Positions 35,998 through 45,805 are shown, counted from the stretch's first letter. The stretch is 46,015 nucleotides of DNA from Nostocales cyanobacterium Centralia_MAG_434 (GCA_021324415.1 JAJPJF010000325.1:1-46015); one strand, 5' to 3'. The notes: a model not told the origin generated them from the sequence alone. A program made the numbers and translations.

Positions 35998-37362
35998 TTA
36001 TTTTTTTATTGTATTTTTTAATATTTTTTTGATATAAATAAGTCCTGTATTAAGGTAACTTTCTAGGATTAATGCTTTCGTCTGTTTAATAAAAAATCTT
36101 CTAGATTTGAAGAAAAATGCGCCAGCCAGATATGAAGCGACACACTGAGCTACTAGAGTAGAAATGGCTGAACCTACGCCTCCGTAGGTTTTAATCAAAA
36201 AGTAGTTTAAGACTAAGTTAACAATTGCACCAATTGCTGTTGCTAGAAATGCTAAATGCATCAGATTCTCGGCTGTTGTCCACAAACTTCTAACGAGTCC
36301 ACTTGAGACAAATACTCCAGTCCAAATGTGAATCGATAGGATCAACCCTGCTTCTTGATACCTTTCGCCATAGAGTAAATTGACAATCTGATTAGATAGT
36401 AATGTGACTCCTATGGCAACCGCATAAGATAAGATTGACAAAAAATCAAGAACTTTTTGGAATCGTTCGTAGTACAACCTGGGATTTTCTTGCTTGACTT
36501 TTAAAATTGATGGAAAAACGGAACTAGTGATTGCTGTTGGCACGAAATACCAGAGTTCTGATATCTTGACGGCTGCTGAATAAATTCCCACTGCTTGGTC
36601 ACCAAGCATTTGACCTAGCATGACCTGATCCATCCGCATGAAAATCATGATGACAAAACTTGAAAGGATCAGTGTCCAGCTATCCCGCAGTAATTGCGTT
36701 GCACAACGCCAACTAAACCGCCAAGCTTTCAGCACATATCCTTGGATGCGGTATGCAGCTACCAGCCCCAAAGCAGTGAGCAAAAATTCAGATGAATATG
36801 CCCAAGCAAATAAAATTAATGGAGCTTGTATTTGGATAAGTAAAACTCTGCCGCAGCTAATAAATATCAAGCCTAAGTTCTTAAACAGAACTGCATGTTT
36901 TGACTGAACTTGAGATTGAAACCAAAAATCAATAACGTAGAATGATTCAAAAATCATTCCCCCAGCAACAATCCCCACTAACCATTGGGTTATGGTGTCG
37001 TGAGGACGGAGTAGGACGATAAGCGCGATCGCTGATATTAAAGCTACGACTTGAGCAACCGCCTTAAGGATGAAAGCAGTACCTAAAATTTCATCCTTAG
37101 AAGAGGGTTGATTGACAATATCACGTATAACAATACTGTCGAGTCCCAAGTTCGCGACTGTGTCGAATATGAGGGTAAAAGCGAGCGCATAATTGAAAAG
37201 ACCAAATTGGTCTGGTCCAAGGTAGCGAGCAACCCAAACTCCTACCACCAGTCCTATAGCCATCCGCAGAATTCTATCAGCGAATAACCAAGCTGTATTG
37301 CCCACAATTTTGAGTAAGTTAGGGCTCAACCTTTGGGTTACTGCCGTTAGCTTATTGATCAT
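35998..37362 (-). CDS. Oligosaccharide flippase (Wzx type, MOP superfamily)
   Basis: The protein is 454 residues with about 12-14 hydrophobic helices. The start of the conserved core is FADRILRMAIGLVVGVWVAR, then YLGPDQFGLFNYALAFTLIF, typical of Wzx/RfbX. Later segments GIYSAAVKISELWYFVPTAI, and the C-terminal half with YGGVGSAISTLVAQ, fit the family. It moves lipid-linked repeat units from the cytosolic to the periplasmic face of the inner membrane. The C-terminal tail is Lys-rich. It is followed by the glycosyltransferase gene after 27 bp. Confidence 0.94.
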   Translation of the reverse strand: MINKLTAVTQRLSPNLLKIVGNTAWLFADRILRMAIGLVVGVWVARYLGPDQFGLFNYALAFTLIFDTVANLGLDSIVIRDIVNQPSSKDEILGTAFILKAVAQVVALISAIALIVLLRPHDTITQWLVGIVAGGMIFESFYVIDFWFQSQVQSKHAVLFKNLGLIFISCGRVLLIQIQAPLILFAWAYSSEFLLTALGLVAAYRIQGYVLKAWRFSWRCATQLLRDSWTLILSSFVIMIFMRMDQVMLGQMLGDQAVGIYSAAVKISELWYFVPTAITSSVFPSILKVKQENPRLYYERFQKVLDFLSILSYAVAIGVTLLSNQIVNLLYGERYQEAGLILSIHIWTGVFVSSGLVRSLWTTAENLMHLAFLATAIGAIVNLVLNYFLIKTYGGVGSAISTLVAQCVASYLAGAFFFKSRRFFIKQTKALILESYLNTGLIYIKKILKNTIKK

Positions 37363-37428
37363 TTTGATGTTGTTTGAGGGAAGTCACCCAATTTTTGATA
37401 TCTCTAGTGGTAGATGTTGCTTTTTTGT

Positions 37429-39645
37429 CTATCGTTTTTCTACAACCTTTGAGCGGGACGGTTTTTTAAGTGCAGAATTTTGCAAACCAAAGTCTTGGTC
37501 AAGCTGTTCTGTTGTGTAGTAGAAGTAGCTATCTGGCTCACGCTTAACGTTCACACCGTTAATCACCATTCCTAAAACATTTTGACCTGAATGAGTCAAA
37601 AATTCTTTAGCTGCATTGGCGCTGGTGACACTAACCACCTTTGGACGAACGACTAGTAAGATGCCATCAGCCAATTTACCCAAAACCGAAGCGTCTGCTG
37701 TTCCTGCTAATGGAGGAGTATCAAAAATCACAAAATCATATTCACTAACAAAGGAGGCTAACAAGGTAGCCATTCGCTTGGAATCTAGTAGCGCTATTGG
37801 GTTAGGTGGTAATGTTCCTGACGGAATGACAAATAGGTTAGAGACAACCTCGTGTACAACATTATTAACATTGGCTTCATTCACCAGGACATCACTTAAA
37901 CCTGATTTATTCGTTAGTCCCCAGATATGATGCTGGATTGGACGGCGCATATCTGCATCAACTAACAGTACCTTATGTCCAACTTGAGCCATAGTCATAG
38001 CTAAATTGGCAGAGACTTCAGATTTTCCTTCCTTAGAGACAGAACTTGTAATTGCAATCGCTCTAAGTTTTTTATCTGAATTTAGGAACTTCAAGTTTGC
38101 TTGCAGCATTTGGTATGCGTTACCAAGTGGAAACTGAGGAATATCCCTACCAATCACCTGAGGAATGGGTCGATCTACATCTGAATGAGAACGCCTTTCG
38201 CCTTTTCTACTCAAAGCTGGAATGACTCCAAGTGGGGTGTATTGGAACAGATCCTTAGCTTGTTTTAGAGTCTTAACAGAGCGGTCAATCAGATCTAAAC
38301 TGAGGGCAGTTATGACACCCAGTAATAGACCAAGTACACCTCCACCTGCAACAGTCAATTGCTTTCGAGATCCAGAAGGCTTGTCAGGTTGTAAAGCAGG
38401 GGAAACAATACGAGCATTTCCAATATTTTGGTTTTCTGCGACTTGAACCTCTTGTAGTCTTGTTAAGAGTGCTTCGTAAGTAGTTTGAGATGCTTTTAAC
38501 TTACGCTCAAGCTCCCGTTGAGTCTCTTCTAATTTGGGCAGAATATTTGCTCGTTCTTTATAAAGCTCTCTCTTGTGAGAGAGTGTAGCGATTTGTTTTG
38601 CTAAACCAGAGCGTTCTGCTTCAGAACGGGTAAAATCCTCAATAAGCTTTTGTCTGAGATCGCCAATCTGTAAATTACCCGAACTCACTCGCTGATTACT
38701 GCCAACTGCTTGTTTGATCCGCTGTTGTAGCAAGTTATTGAGCACGATAGCCCTTTCTTGTAGATTAAGAATAGTAGGATGTTGTGGCTGTAACCGAGTT
38801 CGAGCTACGGCAAGCTGACCTTGTACATCTTGAAGTTGCGCTAGTACTTGCTGAATTCCTGGTACTTGACTCAAAGAGGCAAAGGTTGCTGCTTTTTGTG
38901 ATGCGATCGCAGCTTGCTTCTGCAACTTTTGTGACCTAGCAGTTGCATCTACAAGTTGTGCTTGATCCTGAGCGATTTGCTCTTCTAACTTAGAAATTTC
39001 TTGGACTGTTGCCGTTGCTTGTTCTTGCAAGGCAATAATTTTATTATCCTCTTTAAATTTACGCAAGGCTGACTCTGCCGCTTTTACAGATGCTTCAGTT
39101 GCTGGCAGTTGCTCCATAATAAACTTACGAGCAGCAACAGTCTCTGCTCGATTTGCCTCAATATTATTACGGATATACTCTTGCATCACTTTGTTGACAA
39201 CTTTGGCAGCAACCACTGGATTCTCGTCCATATAAGACACTTGCAGAACCTCAGTGCCTTTGGTACCTTCAACCTTAAGTTTTTTGGTAAAATTCCGAAT
39301 TTTTAAGGGTTGGCCTTGATCGTCTCTCAGGTTAAGATCTGTAATGGTTTTCTCAATAACTGGAACAGATCCAACAATTTTTGCTTGAGTATCTGACGGG
39401 CTGTCGTTGATTGCTAAAGACTCTACACGTCCGAGAGGTTCCCCCATACCTGTTAGGGAGGTAGTATGGTTTGTCTTGATTAACAAGCTGCCCTCAGCCT
39501 TATATGTAGGTTTCAATGATAATGCATTTAAGAATGCAACACTAACAACAGCTACAAAAACTCCTACTGCAGGTACCCAATGTCGCTGCAAAACCAGCAG
39601 ATGTTTGTGAAGATCTATTTCTTCAATGTTTCGTGTAGGTTCCAT
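37429..39645 (-). CDS. Wzc-like polysaccharide co-polymerase and tyrosine autokinase
   Basis: The protein is 738 residues from ATG 39645 (MEPTRNIEEIDLHKHLLVLQ). The frame is open much further upstream (to 39900), but that part is an antisense-free overlap of another gene in a second frame. The Wzz domain has a first membrane helix at about 32-48, a long periplasmic coiled coil (about 180-420) and a second helix near residue 440. The BY-kinase domain has Walker A SSVSKEGKS, Walker A' VLLVDADMRRP and Walker B FVIFDTPPLAGT. The tail holds a Tyr cluster (SYFYYTTEQ). It controls polymer length and export through cycles of autophosphorylation. Walker A carries Glu in place of the usual Thr after Ser. 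Confidence 0.95.
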   Translation of the reverse strand: MEPTRNIEEIDLHKHLLVLQRHWVPAVGVFVAVVSVAFLNALSLKPTYKAEGSLLIKTNHTTSLTGMGEPLGRVESLAINDSPSDTQAKIVGSVPVIEKTITDLNLRDDQGQPLKIRNFTKKLKVEGTKGTEVLQVSYMDENPVVAAKVVNKVMQEYIRNNIEANRAETVAARKFIMEQLPATEASVKAAESALRKFKEDNKIIALQEQATATVQEISKLEEQIAQDQAQLVDATARSQKLQKQAAIASQKAATFASLSQVPGIQQVLAQLQDVQGQLAVARTRLQPQHPTILNLQERAIVLNNLLQQRIKQAVGSNQRVSSGNLQIGDLRQKLIEDFTRSEAERSGLAKQIATLSHKRELYKERANILPKLEETQRELERKLKASQTTYEALLTRLQEVQVAENQNIGNARIVSPALQPDKPSGSRKQLTVAGGGVLGLLLGVITALSLDLIDRSVKTLKQAKDLFQYTPLGVIPALSRKGERRSHSDVDRPIPQVIGRDIPQFPLGNAYQMLQANLKFLNSDKKLRAIAITSSVSKEGKSEVSANLAMTMAQVGHKVLLVDADMRRPIQHHIWGLTNKSGLSDVLVNEANVNNVVHEVVSNLFVIPSGTLPPNPIALLDSKRMATLLASFVSEYDFVIFDTPPLAGTADASVLGKLADGILLVVRPKVVSVTSANAAKEFLTHSGQNVLGMVINGVNVKREPDSYFYYTTEQLDQDFGLQNSALKKPSRSKVVEKR

Positions 39646-39697
39646 AGCAGATATTGATCTCGCTAATGCATTTTGTTTTGTTAAGACTGTAATCGGC

Positions 39698-40192
39698 TTA
39701 ATTGTGATACCGGAAATCCTTACTGCCGTTACAGCTAACTCTTCGTGAATTTCTGCGTGTAAACTCACTGACGGAAGGATTTCCCTCAGGGTCAACAACC
39801 CCCATAACCTGTTGCCAAAGTTCCATCGATGCAACAGACACCTTGTATGTGTGTGTCCTCTTTTGGACGTGATACCACTTCGTTTCCCTGCATTGATCAC
39901 ACCAAAAAGCTTCTAACCACTCACCTACTAGAGGTACTGCAGTTTTACTAGCTACCAATATTAAAGCGTTCTGTCGGCCTATTCCTCTTTGCTGAAGTTG
40001 TCCAGCACGATCCGCAAACATTGGATATTTTTGACTCACGCTGTCTAAGTAGCATTCATGAACTGGACAGTAAATAGCCCGCCGCTTTGAACGCTTCCGA
40101 TTTCGGTCACATCGTCTCTGCAATTTGATAGCCTCCTCTGTATAGAATTCAACTAAAGAGAATTGAGTGGAAATACAAGATCGAGTTGGCAA
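39698..40192 (-). CDS. Conserved cyanobacterial cysteine-rich protein, function unknown
   Basis: The protein is 164 residues from TTG 40192 (MPTRSCISTQFSLVEFYTEE). A stop codon in frame just upstream and the recognisable conserved N-terminus leave TTG as the only reasonable start, and no Shine-Dalgarno is obvious. Three putative metal-binding patches are visible: YCPVHECYLDSVS (CxxxxC), FWCDQCRETKWYHV (CxxC) and a basic linker RNRKRSKRRA. The C-terminus ends EGNPSVSEFTRRNSRR. I know this type as a recurring cyanobacterial hypothetical. It is the first gene of the apparent EPS transcript, 52 bp before wzc, so a regulatory or assembly role is possible but unproven. Confidence 0.8.
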   Translation of the reverse strand: MPTRSCISTQFSLVEFYTEEAIKLQRRCDRNRKRSKRRAIYCPVHECYLDSVSQKYPMFADRAGQLQQRGIGRQNALILVASKTAVPLVGEWLEAFWCDQCRETKWYHVQKRTHTYKVSVASMELWQQVMGVVDPEGNPSVSEFTRRNSRRVSCNGSKDFRYHN

Positions 40193-41241
40193 AACTGCAG
40201 GTCATCTCCATTCCGTCTACCTAATAAAGTAAACGCTTAAATCATACTAAAAAACCCTACAACAAAAACATTTAAAGACACCTTCTCTGCAGTTCGACCA
40301 TCTTAAGTTAGTAAAATACTATACAGACGGTTACGCTGGAGGAACTGAGATCAAAATGACCATCGAAGTCCTGCTCCATAAAATTCATAATACCTTATTT
40401 ATTTGAGGACAGTAAAATTACTTGTGTAACTAATGAGTTTTTAATACTTCACTTCCCATGAGAGGGTACATTTACCAAATCTAAGTATTTATTCTTTCAT
40501 TAAGAAAATATAAAATTCCTGTAAACTCAGATTTGAGAAACATAAAATACATCTCAGTTAGTTCCTACTTGATAACAATAAAAGTTCGTTCTTTATTGTA
40601 CAAGTTGTTATCTATAAAACACAGAGACTTCTTGTTGTAGTCAATATTAGTATTTTCTCCTCCAGTTTAGGTATTCATTTCCACACAGTTCAACCTGGAA
40701 TGTTTTTTACGCTCCAGTAATGTTTACAAATATTTTTACTATTCATCAGAATTATTACAGAATTATGCCTAAGTTTTCAAGTTAAGCCTTATCTTAACCA
40801 TTTCTTGATTAACCCTAAGTGTAACGATTGTATCTAGAATGCCATAACATTCGTGTTTGTAGCAGTCGTAGTTTTACTTTTTAGCACATAGAATTTGTGA
40901 CTCCTTAGCAGGATATACGAGCAGTATTGCCCATGAATATACCATGGAAGCCCCTATATCTCAACATAATAGAACGATTTCCTTATGATTTTACTTATGC
41001 TTATTTGAGTAACAAAATTAATACATCAATCAATCAGCCTGACCTTTATCACCAATTATTAAATATAAGTATGATTAATTAAATTACGTATGATATCAAG
41101 CACATACTATGATTTTGATAAATCATCATTACAAAACTTCATTGTTATTAGTAGGTATTTATAAATACAATCAAATTTTACATTAGCTCAGCTATCTGCC
41201 AGGAAATTAATTTCCTGGCTTGTAGTATGGAATTTGCTTTG
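40193..41241. other. 1.05-kb AT-rich intergenic region upstream of the EPS gene run
   Basis: No gene is visible on either strand. It contains an A/T-rich hairpin ACAATAAA/TTTATTGT (40575/40592) that overlaps an alternative stem GATAACAA/TTGTTATC (40571/40605), and a chance-level GTA-N8-TAC at 40311. The region must carry the promoter of the minus-strand EPS run and the aspS terminator. No promoter could be placed with confidence. Confidence 0.5.
41198..41219 (-). terminator. Perfect hairpin 22 bp after the aspS stop
   Basis: GCCAGGAAATT and AATTTCCTGGC are adjacent exact complements, forming an 11-bp loop-free palindrome about 22 bp downstream of the aspS stop on the minus strand. No clear T-run follows on that strand. 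Termination or 3'-end protection of aspS mRNA is the simplest reading. Confidence 0.6.
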
Positions 41242-43032
41242 TCACTGTGATTTTGGCTTGTAAGTTGATGCAACGTGCAAATCTTTCAACTGCTTTGCAT
41301 CTACTCCGGAAGGCGCATCTGTTAACAAACAACGTGCTTGTTGTGTCTTTGGAAAAGCAATGACATCTCGAATTGATTCTTCCCCAGTTAGCAACATCAC
41401 CAATCTATCCAACCCATAAGCGATCCCACCATGAGGTGGAGTACCGTATTCAAATGCCTCCAATAGAAAGCCAAATTTATTATGTGCTTCCTCTGGAGAA
41501 AGTCCGATCGCCTCAAACACCTGCTCTTGAACATCCCGCTGATAAATCCGCAGACTACCGCCACCAACCTCAAAGCCATTAAAAACCAAATCGTATGCTT
41601 GTGCTCTAGCAGTTTTTAAGTCCCCTAAATCTTGAGGATGAGGTGCAGTAAACGGGTGGTGCAGTGCTTCTAAGCGTTGCTCTTCAGCATTCCATTCAAA
41701 CATTGGAAAATCTGTAATCCAAAGTAAATTGATTTTGTCGAGATCAATCAACCCAAACTCTCGCGCAATAACTTGTCGCAAGCGATCTAAAGTTTTGTTA
41801 ACTGTCACATCGTCACCAGCACCAAACAGCAACAAATGACCTGGTTGTGCACCTGTACGCTGTAAAATTTCCTGTTTTTGCTCTGTGGTAAGGTTATCTT
41901 TGATTGCACCGATGGTGTCAATTTCACCATCATCCCTCACTCGAATATAAGCTAACCCTTTCGCACCAACTTCGCTGGCTTCCCTGAATATGTCTCCGCC
42001 TGGTTTGATCCGAACATTAGAAATAACATCATTACCATTGGGAATAGGAAGAATTTTGACGATCCCACCCTTAGTAACAGCTTCTCGAAAGACTTTAAAG
42101 CCACAATCTTTGACTACATCTGAGACATTAACAAGTTCCAAACCATAGCGAGTATCTGGCTTATCACTACCATAACGCTCCATGGCTTCTGCGTAAGTCA
42201 GACGAGGAAAAGGATGTTGTAAGTCAATACCCTTCACTGTCTTGAAGATATGAGCCACTAATTTCTCATTGAGTTCAATAATTTCTTCTTGAGACATGAA
42301 ACTCATTTCCATGTCCAACTGGGTGAATTCAGGTTGTCTGTCAGCGCGTAGATCTTCATCGCGGAAGCAACGAGCTATTTGATAGTATCTATCAAAACCA
42401 GACACCATTAGCAACTGTTTAAATAGCTGAGGTGATTGCGGCAGAGCGAACCATTCACCAGGGTTAACACGACTTGGTAAGATGAAATCCCGTGCTCCTT
42501 CAGGAGTAGAACGGGTTAGCACAGGAGTTTCAATTTCGATGAAACCTTCTACATCTTCTAGGTAACGACGCATAGCCTTGACGATTTGATGACGTAATTG
42601 CAGATTACGCGCCATGCGATCGCGTCGCAGATCCAAATATCGATACTTCAACCGTAAGTCTTCGCGTACTGTCTCAGTATCAGCAGTAGAGACTTGAAAA
42701 GGAAGCTGTTTCCGGACAGTGTTAAGGACTTCAATTTGATCGGCGTATATTTCAACTTCGCCTGTAGGGATGCGAGGATTGAGAGATTCTTCAGGACGAT
42801 GCGTTACTCTACCACTGATTTGGACAACGTATTCATTTCGCAGAGCATTTGCTTGTTCGTAGGAATCTGGCGTGCGTTGGGGATCGCTGACAATTTGGAC
42901 GATTCCAGAGCGATCGCGTAAATCTAAGAAAATCACGCCCCCATGATCACGGCGACGATCTACCCATCCGTACAGGGTCACTGTTTCTCCAATGTTTTCT
43001 TTTCGGAGTTCGCCGCAATAGAGAGTTCGCAT
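41242..43032 (-). CDS. aspS: Aspartyl-tRNA synthetase
   Basis: The protein is 596 residues, bacterial AspRS length, cytosolic class II synthetase. An anticodon-binding OB domain starts [20 protein letters not shown] with [20 protein letters not shown]. The class II motifs are visible: motif 1 near [17 protein letters not shown], motif 2 [20 protein letters not shown], and motif 3 [20 protein letters not shown]. The bacterial insertion domain occupies about 290-420. It may act on tRNA-Asn as well in organisms using Asp-tRNA(Asn), but the sequence does not say so here. The start ATG 43032 is standard. Confidence 0.97.
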   Translation of the reverse strand: MRTLYCGELRKENIGETVTLYGWVDRRRDHGGVIFLDLRDRSGIVQIVSDPQRTPDSYEQANALRNEYVVQISGRVTHRPEESLNPRIPTGEVEIYADQIEVLNTVRKQLPFQVSTADTETVREDLRLKYRYLDLRRDRMARNLQLRHQIVKAMRRYLEDVEGFIEIETPVLTRSTPEGARDFILPSRVNPGEWFALPQSPQLFKQLLMVSGFDRYYQIARCFRDEDLRADRQPEFTQLDMEMSFMSQEEIIELNEKLVAHIFKTVKGIDLQHPFPRLTYAEAMERYGSDKPDTRYGLELVNVSDVVKDCGFKVFREAVTKGGIVKILPIPNGNDVISNVRIKPGGDIFREASEVGAKGLAYIRVRDDGEIDTIGAIKDNLTTEQKQEILQRTGAQPGHLLLFGAGDDVTVNKTLDRLRQVIAREFGLIDLDKINLLWITDFPMFEWNAEEQRLEALHHPFTAPHPQDLGDLKTARAQAYDLVFNGFEVGGGSLRIYQRDVQEQVFEAIGLSPEEAHNKFGFLLEAFEYGTPPHGGIAYGLDRLVMLLTGEESIRDVIAFPKTQQARCLLTDAPSGVDAKQLKDLHVASTYKPKSQ

Positions 43033-43124
43033 AGGTGTTAGTTCTAAGTTACGTATACTGGATTAGAGAAAGCAGTAAGTCAATGTCAAAGCTTTCCCAT
43101 TATTATCTAGCATCATCAATAATT

Positions 43125-43280
43125 CTAGTAATTCCGGCTCAAGAAATCTCGTGCCCAAGCTTCGATATGACTTTGATCACAAATAAAGATCCGCAAAGAA
43201 GCATCTAAATATTGCAAAACAACTCGTGATGTCAAATTTGATAGGTATTTTGTATCAAAAAAGACTAAGGTGCTATGCGC
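43125..43280 (-). pseudogene. Possible coding remnant upstream of the GT4 gene
   Basis: A minus-strand frame without a start reads SRVVLQYLDASLRIFICDQS and continues HIEAWARDFLSRNY to TAG at 43127. Its composition is protein-like but no Met or ribosome site precedes it and a stop blocks it at 43283. It is either a decayed gene tail or chance. It overlaps the proposed N-terminal extension of the GT4 gene, which weakens the longer start. Confidence 0.25.
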
Positions 43281-43321
43281 CTAAAAAAGAGGATCAACAG
43301 GACCTACACAAAGCTCAAGCC

Positions 43322-44449
43322 ATGACAAAACTAGAGCCATTTATAGCTATAAATAGCATTGACGGTGATCCACGTGATCCAAGAGCTTGGTCAGGCACTT
43401 CTAGCAATATCTTTAATGCTATTACAAGTTCAGGTGTTAGGGTCATTGGTATAAATTCACAACTTAATAAATACCAAGCACGGTTTTACAAACTTATTCA
43501 CCGACTGTCGGGTCTGGGCACTGATTATATGGGAGGACCTATTTTTCGTGCCCAGAGTGGTAGTATTGCCCAGCGCCAAATCCGAAAACTTGGCTGCACA
43601 AAAGTTCTTCATCTGGGGCAATTGGGTCTTCCCATACCAAATATTGACCCTAAAGTAGATCATTATTTAGTCTGTGACACAACCAAGAATTTGTGGAATA
43701 GATTTAACACTAACCTCCTCAACCGCTGTACTCCAAAAATGCTGCAGATTGTTGAGCAACTTGAGTGGGAATCTTTTGCCCAGATCAAGCACTTTTTTCC
43801 CTTATCTGAGTACGTTCGTGACAATTTGATCAATTACTACAAGATTAACCCAGCTCAGATCACAGTCGTTGGTACGGGTAGAGGTAGACTCCAAGCATTT
43901 ACTGGTGATAAGGACTACAGAAATGGTCATATCCTCTTTGTCGCTAGTGGTCGCTTTGAGGATAAGGGTGGTCTGGTGCTATTGGAAGGGTTCAAGATTG
44001 CGCAAAAGAAAAACCCGTCCCTCAAACTAGTCATTGTTGGTCAAGAAGAATACACACATCTAAACGGATGTATACCTAACTTGACAGTAAAGGGATACAT
44101 ACCTTGGGGAGAAGAACTGCAAAACTTGTTCAACACTTCGGCTCTATTTGCTATGCCATCATTAAATGAACCATGGGGTTTAGTGTACCTAGAGGCTTTA
44201 GCCTGCAAAACCCCAGTTTTGGGATTGAATCGCAACGCCCTCCCACAAATCACACAAGGAGGAAAATACGGGTTTTTACTAGAACAGCCAAGACCAGATG
44301 TAATCGCAGATACATTTCTGCAAGCATTCTCCAATCCACAAAAGCTGAAAGAAATGGGAGATGCAGGTCAGAAGTATTGCCTGGAGACATTTACATGGAA
44401 GAAAGTTGCCAGCAAGATTATTAGTGTCATGCTGGCAACTTCAGAATAA
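43322..44449 (+). CDS. Glycosyltransferase family 4
   Basis: The protein is 375 residues from ATG 43322 (MTKLEPFIAINSIDGDPRDP). The frame is open to a GTG at 43226, adding 32 residues of non-typical sequence; I prefer the shorter form. The GT-B donor-binding C-terminus includes VASGRFEDKGGLVLLEGFKI, KLVIVGQEEYTHLNG, VKGYIPWGEELQNLF and MPSLNEPWGLVYLEALACKT, where E-x7-E is intact. It adds a sugar from an NDP-sugar. It is divergent from aspS and not adjacent to the EPS run, so its link to that pathway is not certain. Confidence 0.9.
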   Translation: MTKLEPFIAINSIDGDPRDPRAWSGTSSNIFNAITSSGVRVIGINSQLNKYQARFYKLIHRLSGLGTDYMGGPIFRAQSGSIAQRQIRKLGCTKVLHLGQLGLPIPNIDPKVDHYLVCDTTKNLWNRFNTNLLNRCTPKMLQIVEQLEWESFAQIKHFFPLSEYVRDNLINYYKINPAQITVVGTGRGRLQAFTGDKDYRNGHILFVASGRFEDKGGLVLLEGFKIAQKKNPSLKLVIVGQEEYTHLNGCIPNLTVKGYIPWGEELQNLFNTSALFAMPSLNEPWGLVYLEALACKTPVLGLNRNALPQITQGGKYGFLLEQPRPDVIADTFLQAFSNPQKLKEMGDAGQKYCLETFTWKKVASKIISVMLATSE

Positions 44450-44456
44450 AACAAAA

Positions 44457-44861
44457 TTAGGAATGAGGACGTGGGGCATTAAAAGCATCCCAAGCAGCTT
44501 TTGCAGCATCTTGAATGCGATCGCCTAGTTCTGACAAGTCTTTCCAAAGCAATTGCCAGTTTTTCTCCGCTTCTTCTTGAAGATTTATCCATGAACGTTC
44601 TAGGCGATCGCGCTCAATCAGTTTATCTCCTTCAATTGCTTCTCGTGCCCGACGCACTGCATTTAAGTAAGTTTCCCGAGTTAGTGTCCCTGCTGATTCT
44701 GCCTCAGCTTGAGCACGTCTTTTCAATGCTTCGATCAATGCCTTGGTTTCATCTTTAACCTCGTTGGTTTCGCCAGCCAACTCAGCTTCCACCACTTCAT
44801 TAGTTTGGGGGCTAACTTCAACAACTACTAAATTGTCTTCATTATTTGTATTATGAGTCAT
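44457..44861 (-). CDS. Charged helical protein of unknown function
   Basis: The protein is 134 residues from ATG 44861 (MTHNTNNEDNLVVVEVS). AAGGAGA lies about 8 nt upstream, so this start is preferred over 44882, which would add seven residues. The N-terminus is acidic and probably disordered; residues ~40-130 form long amphipathic helices rich in Glu, Ala, Arg and Leu (TKALIEALKRRAQAEAESAG ... WDAFNAPRPHS). No membrane segment or signal is visible. The gene ends 7 bp from the convergent GT4 gene and lies after htpX on the same strand. The family was not named from sequence alone. Confidence 0.75.
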   Translation of the reverse strand: MTHNTNNEDNLVVVEVSPQTNEVVEAELAGETNEVKDETKALIEALKRRAQAEAESAGTLTRETYLNAVRRAREAIEGDKLIERDRLERSWINLQEEAEKNWQLLWKDLSELGDRIQDAAKAAWDAFNAPRPHS

Positions 44862-44917
44862 ACCTATTTCTCCTTGATACAAGCTAGAAGTCGCACATTG
44901 TTTAGTGGATCAGTTTT

Positions 44918-45805
44918 TTATCGCCCAACAGGAAACTCAGAGCCTTGATAGGGTAACTGTTGTTCTAATTTCAGCAATGCCTGAATTCGTGCTTCTGTGG
45001 AGGGATGACTAGAGAACAAATTGCTCAAAAACTGCCCAGACAACGAGTTCATAATCAATAGTGGCTCAAAGGCTGGGTTAGCATCTAAAGGCACTTGCCT
45101 TGCTGTTGCGTCTAGTCGTTGCAGCGCACGGGCTAAAGCGCGAGGATTATTAGTCAATCTTGCCGAACCTGCATCAGCAGCAAATTCTCTTGTACGCGAA
45201 ATAGCTAGTTGAATAATTGTTGCCGAAATTGGGGCAAGTATCACCGTCAACAGCACACCTATCGGATTGGGTCCATTGCGGTCATCTCGTGAATAGGGTG
45301 TGTACCAAGCGCTGTAGCTTACAATTTGAGCAAGAAACGAAATTGCACCTGCAATAGTAGCTGCAACTGCTTGTGTCAGTGTGTCACGGTTAATAACGTG
45401 GGTGAGTTCGTGAGCAATCACGCCTTCGAGCTCATCCTCTGGTAGTATATTTAAGATTCCTTCTGTAACAGCAACAGCAGCATGTTCCGGGTCTCGCCCT
45501 GTAGCAAAAGCATTGGCGGCTTGACTAGGAACAATATAGATACCTGGCATAGGCAAGTTTGCCCGTGCACAAAGTCTCTGCACCATTTGATAAAGTCCTG
45601 GTGCTTCTTGCGGTGAAACTGGTCGCGCACGGTAGGCAGCTAGTGCTATCTTATCTGATTGATACCATGAAAATAGGTTTGTTACCGCTGCTAAGATAAT
45701 TCCTATAATCACGCCACTGGTACCGCCAATGACCCAGTAGCTGATAGTAATCAATAGGGCGCTTAATAGCGCCAGTAAAGCAACAGTTCTCAATTGATTT
45801 GTCAT
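44918..45805 (-). CDS. htpX: HtpX-type M48 family membrane zinc metalloprotease
   Basis: The protein is 295 residues. Two N-terminal membrane helices (LALLSALLITISYWVIG and GVIIGIILAAVTNLFSWYQS) and two more around 145-165 and 182-202 give the HtpX topology. The active site HELTH at 132-136 with third ligand Glu207 in SRTREFAADAGSARL is complete. It degrades misfolded or damaged inner-membrane proteins in a quality-control role with FtsH in model bacteria. The start ATG 45805 is standard. The gene for the charged helical protein follows after about 56 bp on the same strand. Confidence 0.93.
   Translation of the reverse strand: MTNQLRTVALLALLSALLITISYWVIGGTSGVIIGIILAAVTNLFSWYQSDKIALAAYRARPVSPQEAPGLYQMVQRLCARANLPMPGIYIVPSQAANAFATGRDPEHAAVAVTEGILNILPEDELEGVIAHELTHVINRDTLTQAVAATIAGAISFLAQIVSYSAWYTPYSRDDRNGPNPIGVLLTVILAPISATIIQLAISRTREFAADAGSARLTNNPRALARALQRLDATARQVPLDANPAFEPLLIMNSLSGQFLSNLFSSHPSTEARIQALLKLEQQLPYQGSEFPVGR

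Noticed and set aside
37429-39900. N-terminal 85-residue extension of the Wzc-like frame
   Set aside because: It overlaps the Cys-rich gene in another frame; the conserved Wzz start MEPTRNIEEIDLHKH lies at 39645.
40311-40324. GTA-N8-TAC, the NtcA consensus, upstream of the EPS run
   Set aside because: About ten such matches are expected by chance in 46 kb, and no -10 box sits about 22 nt downstream.
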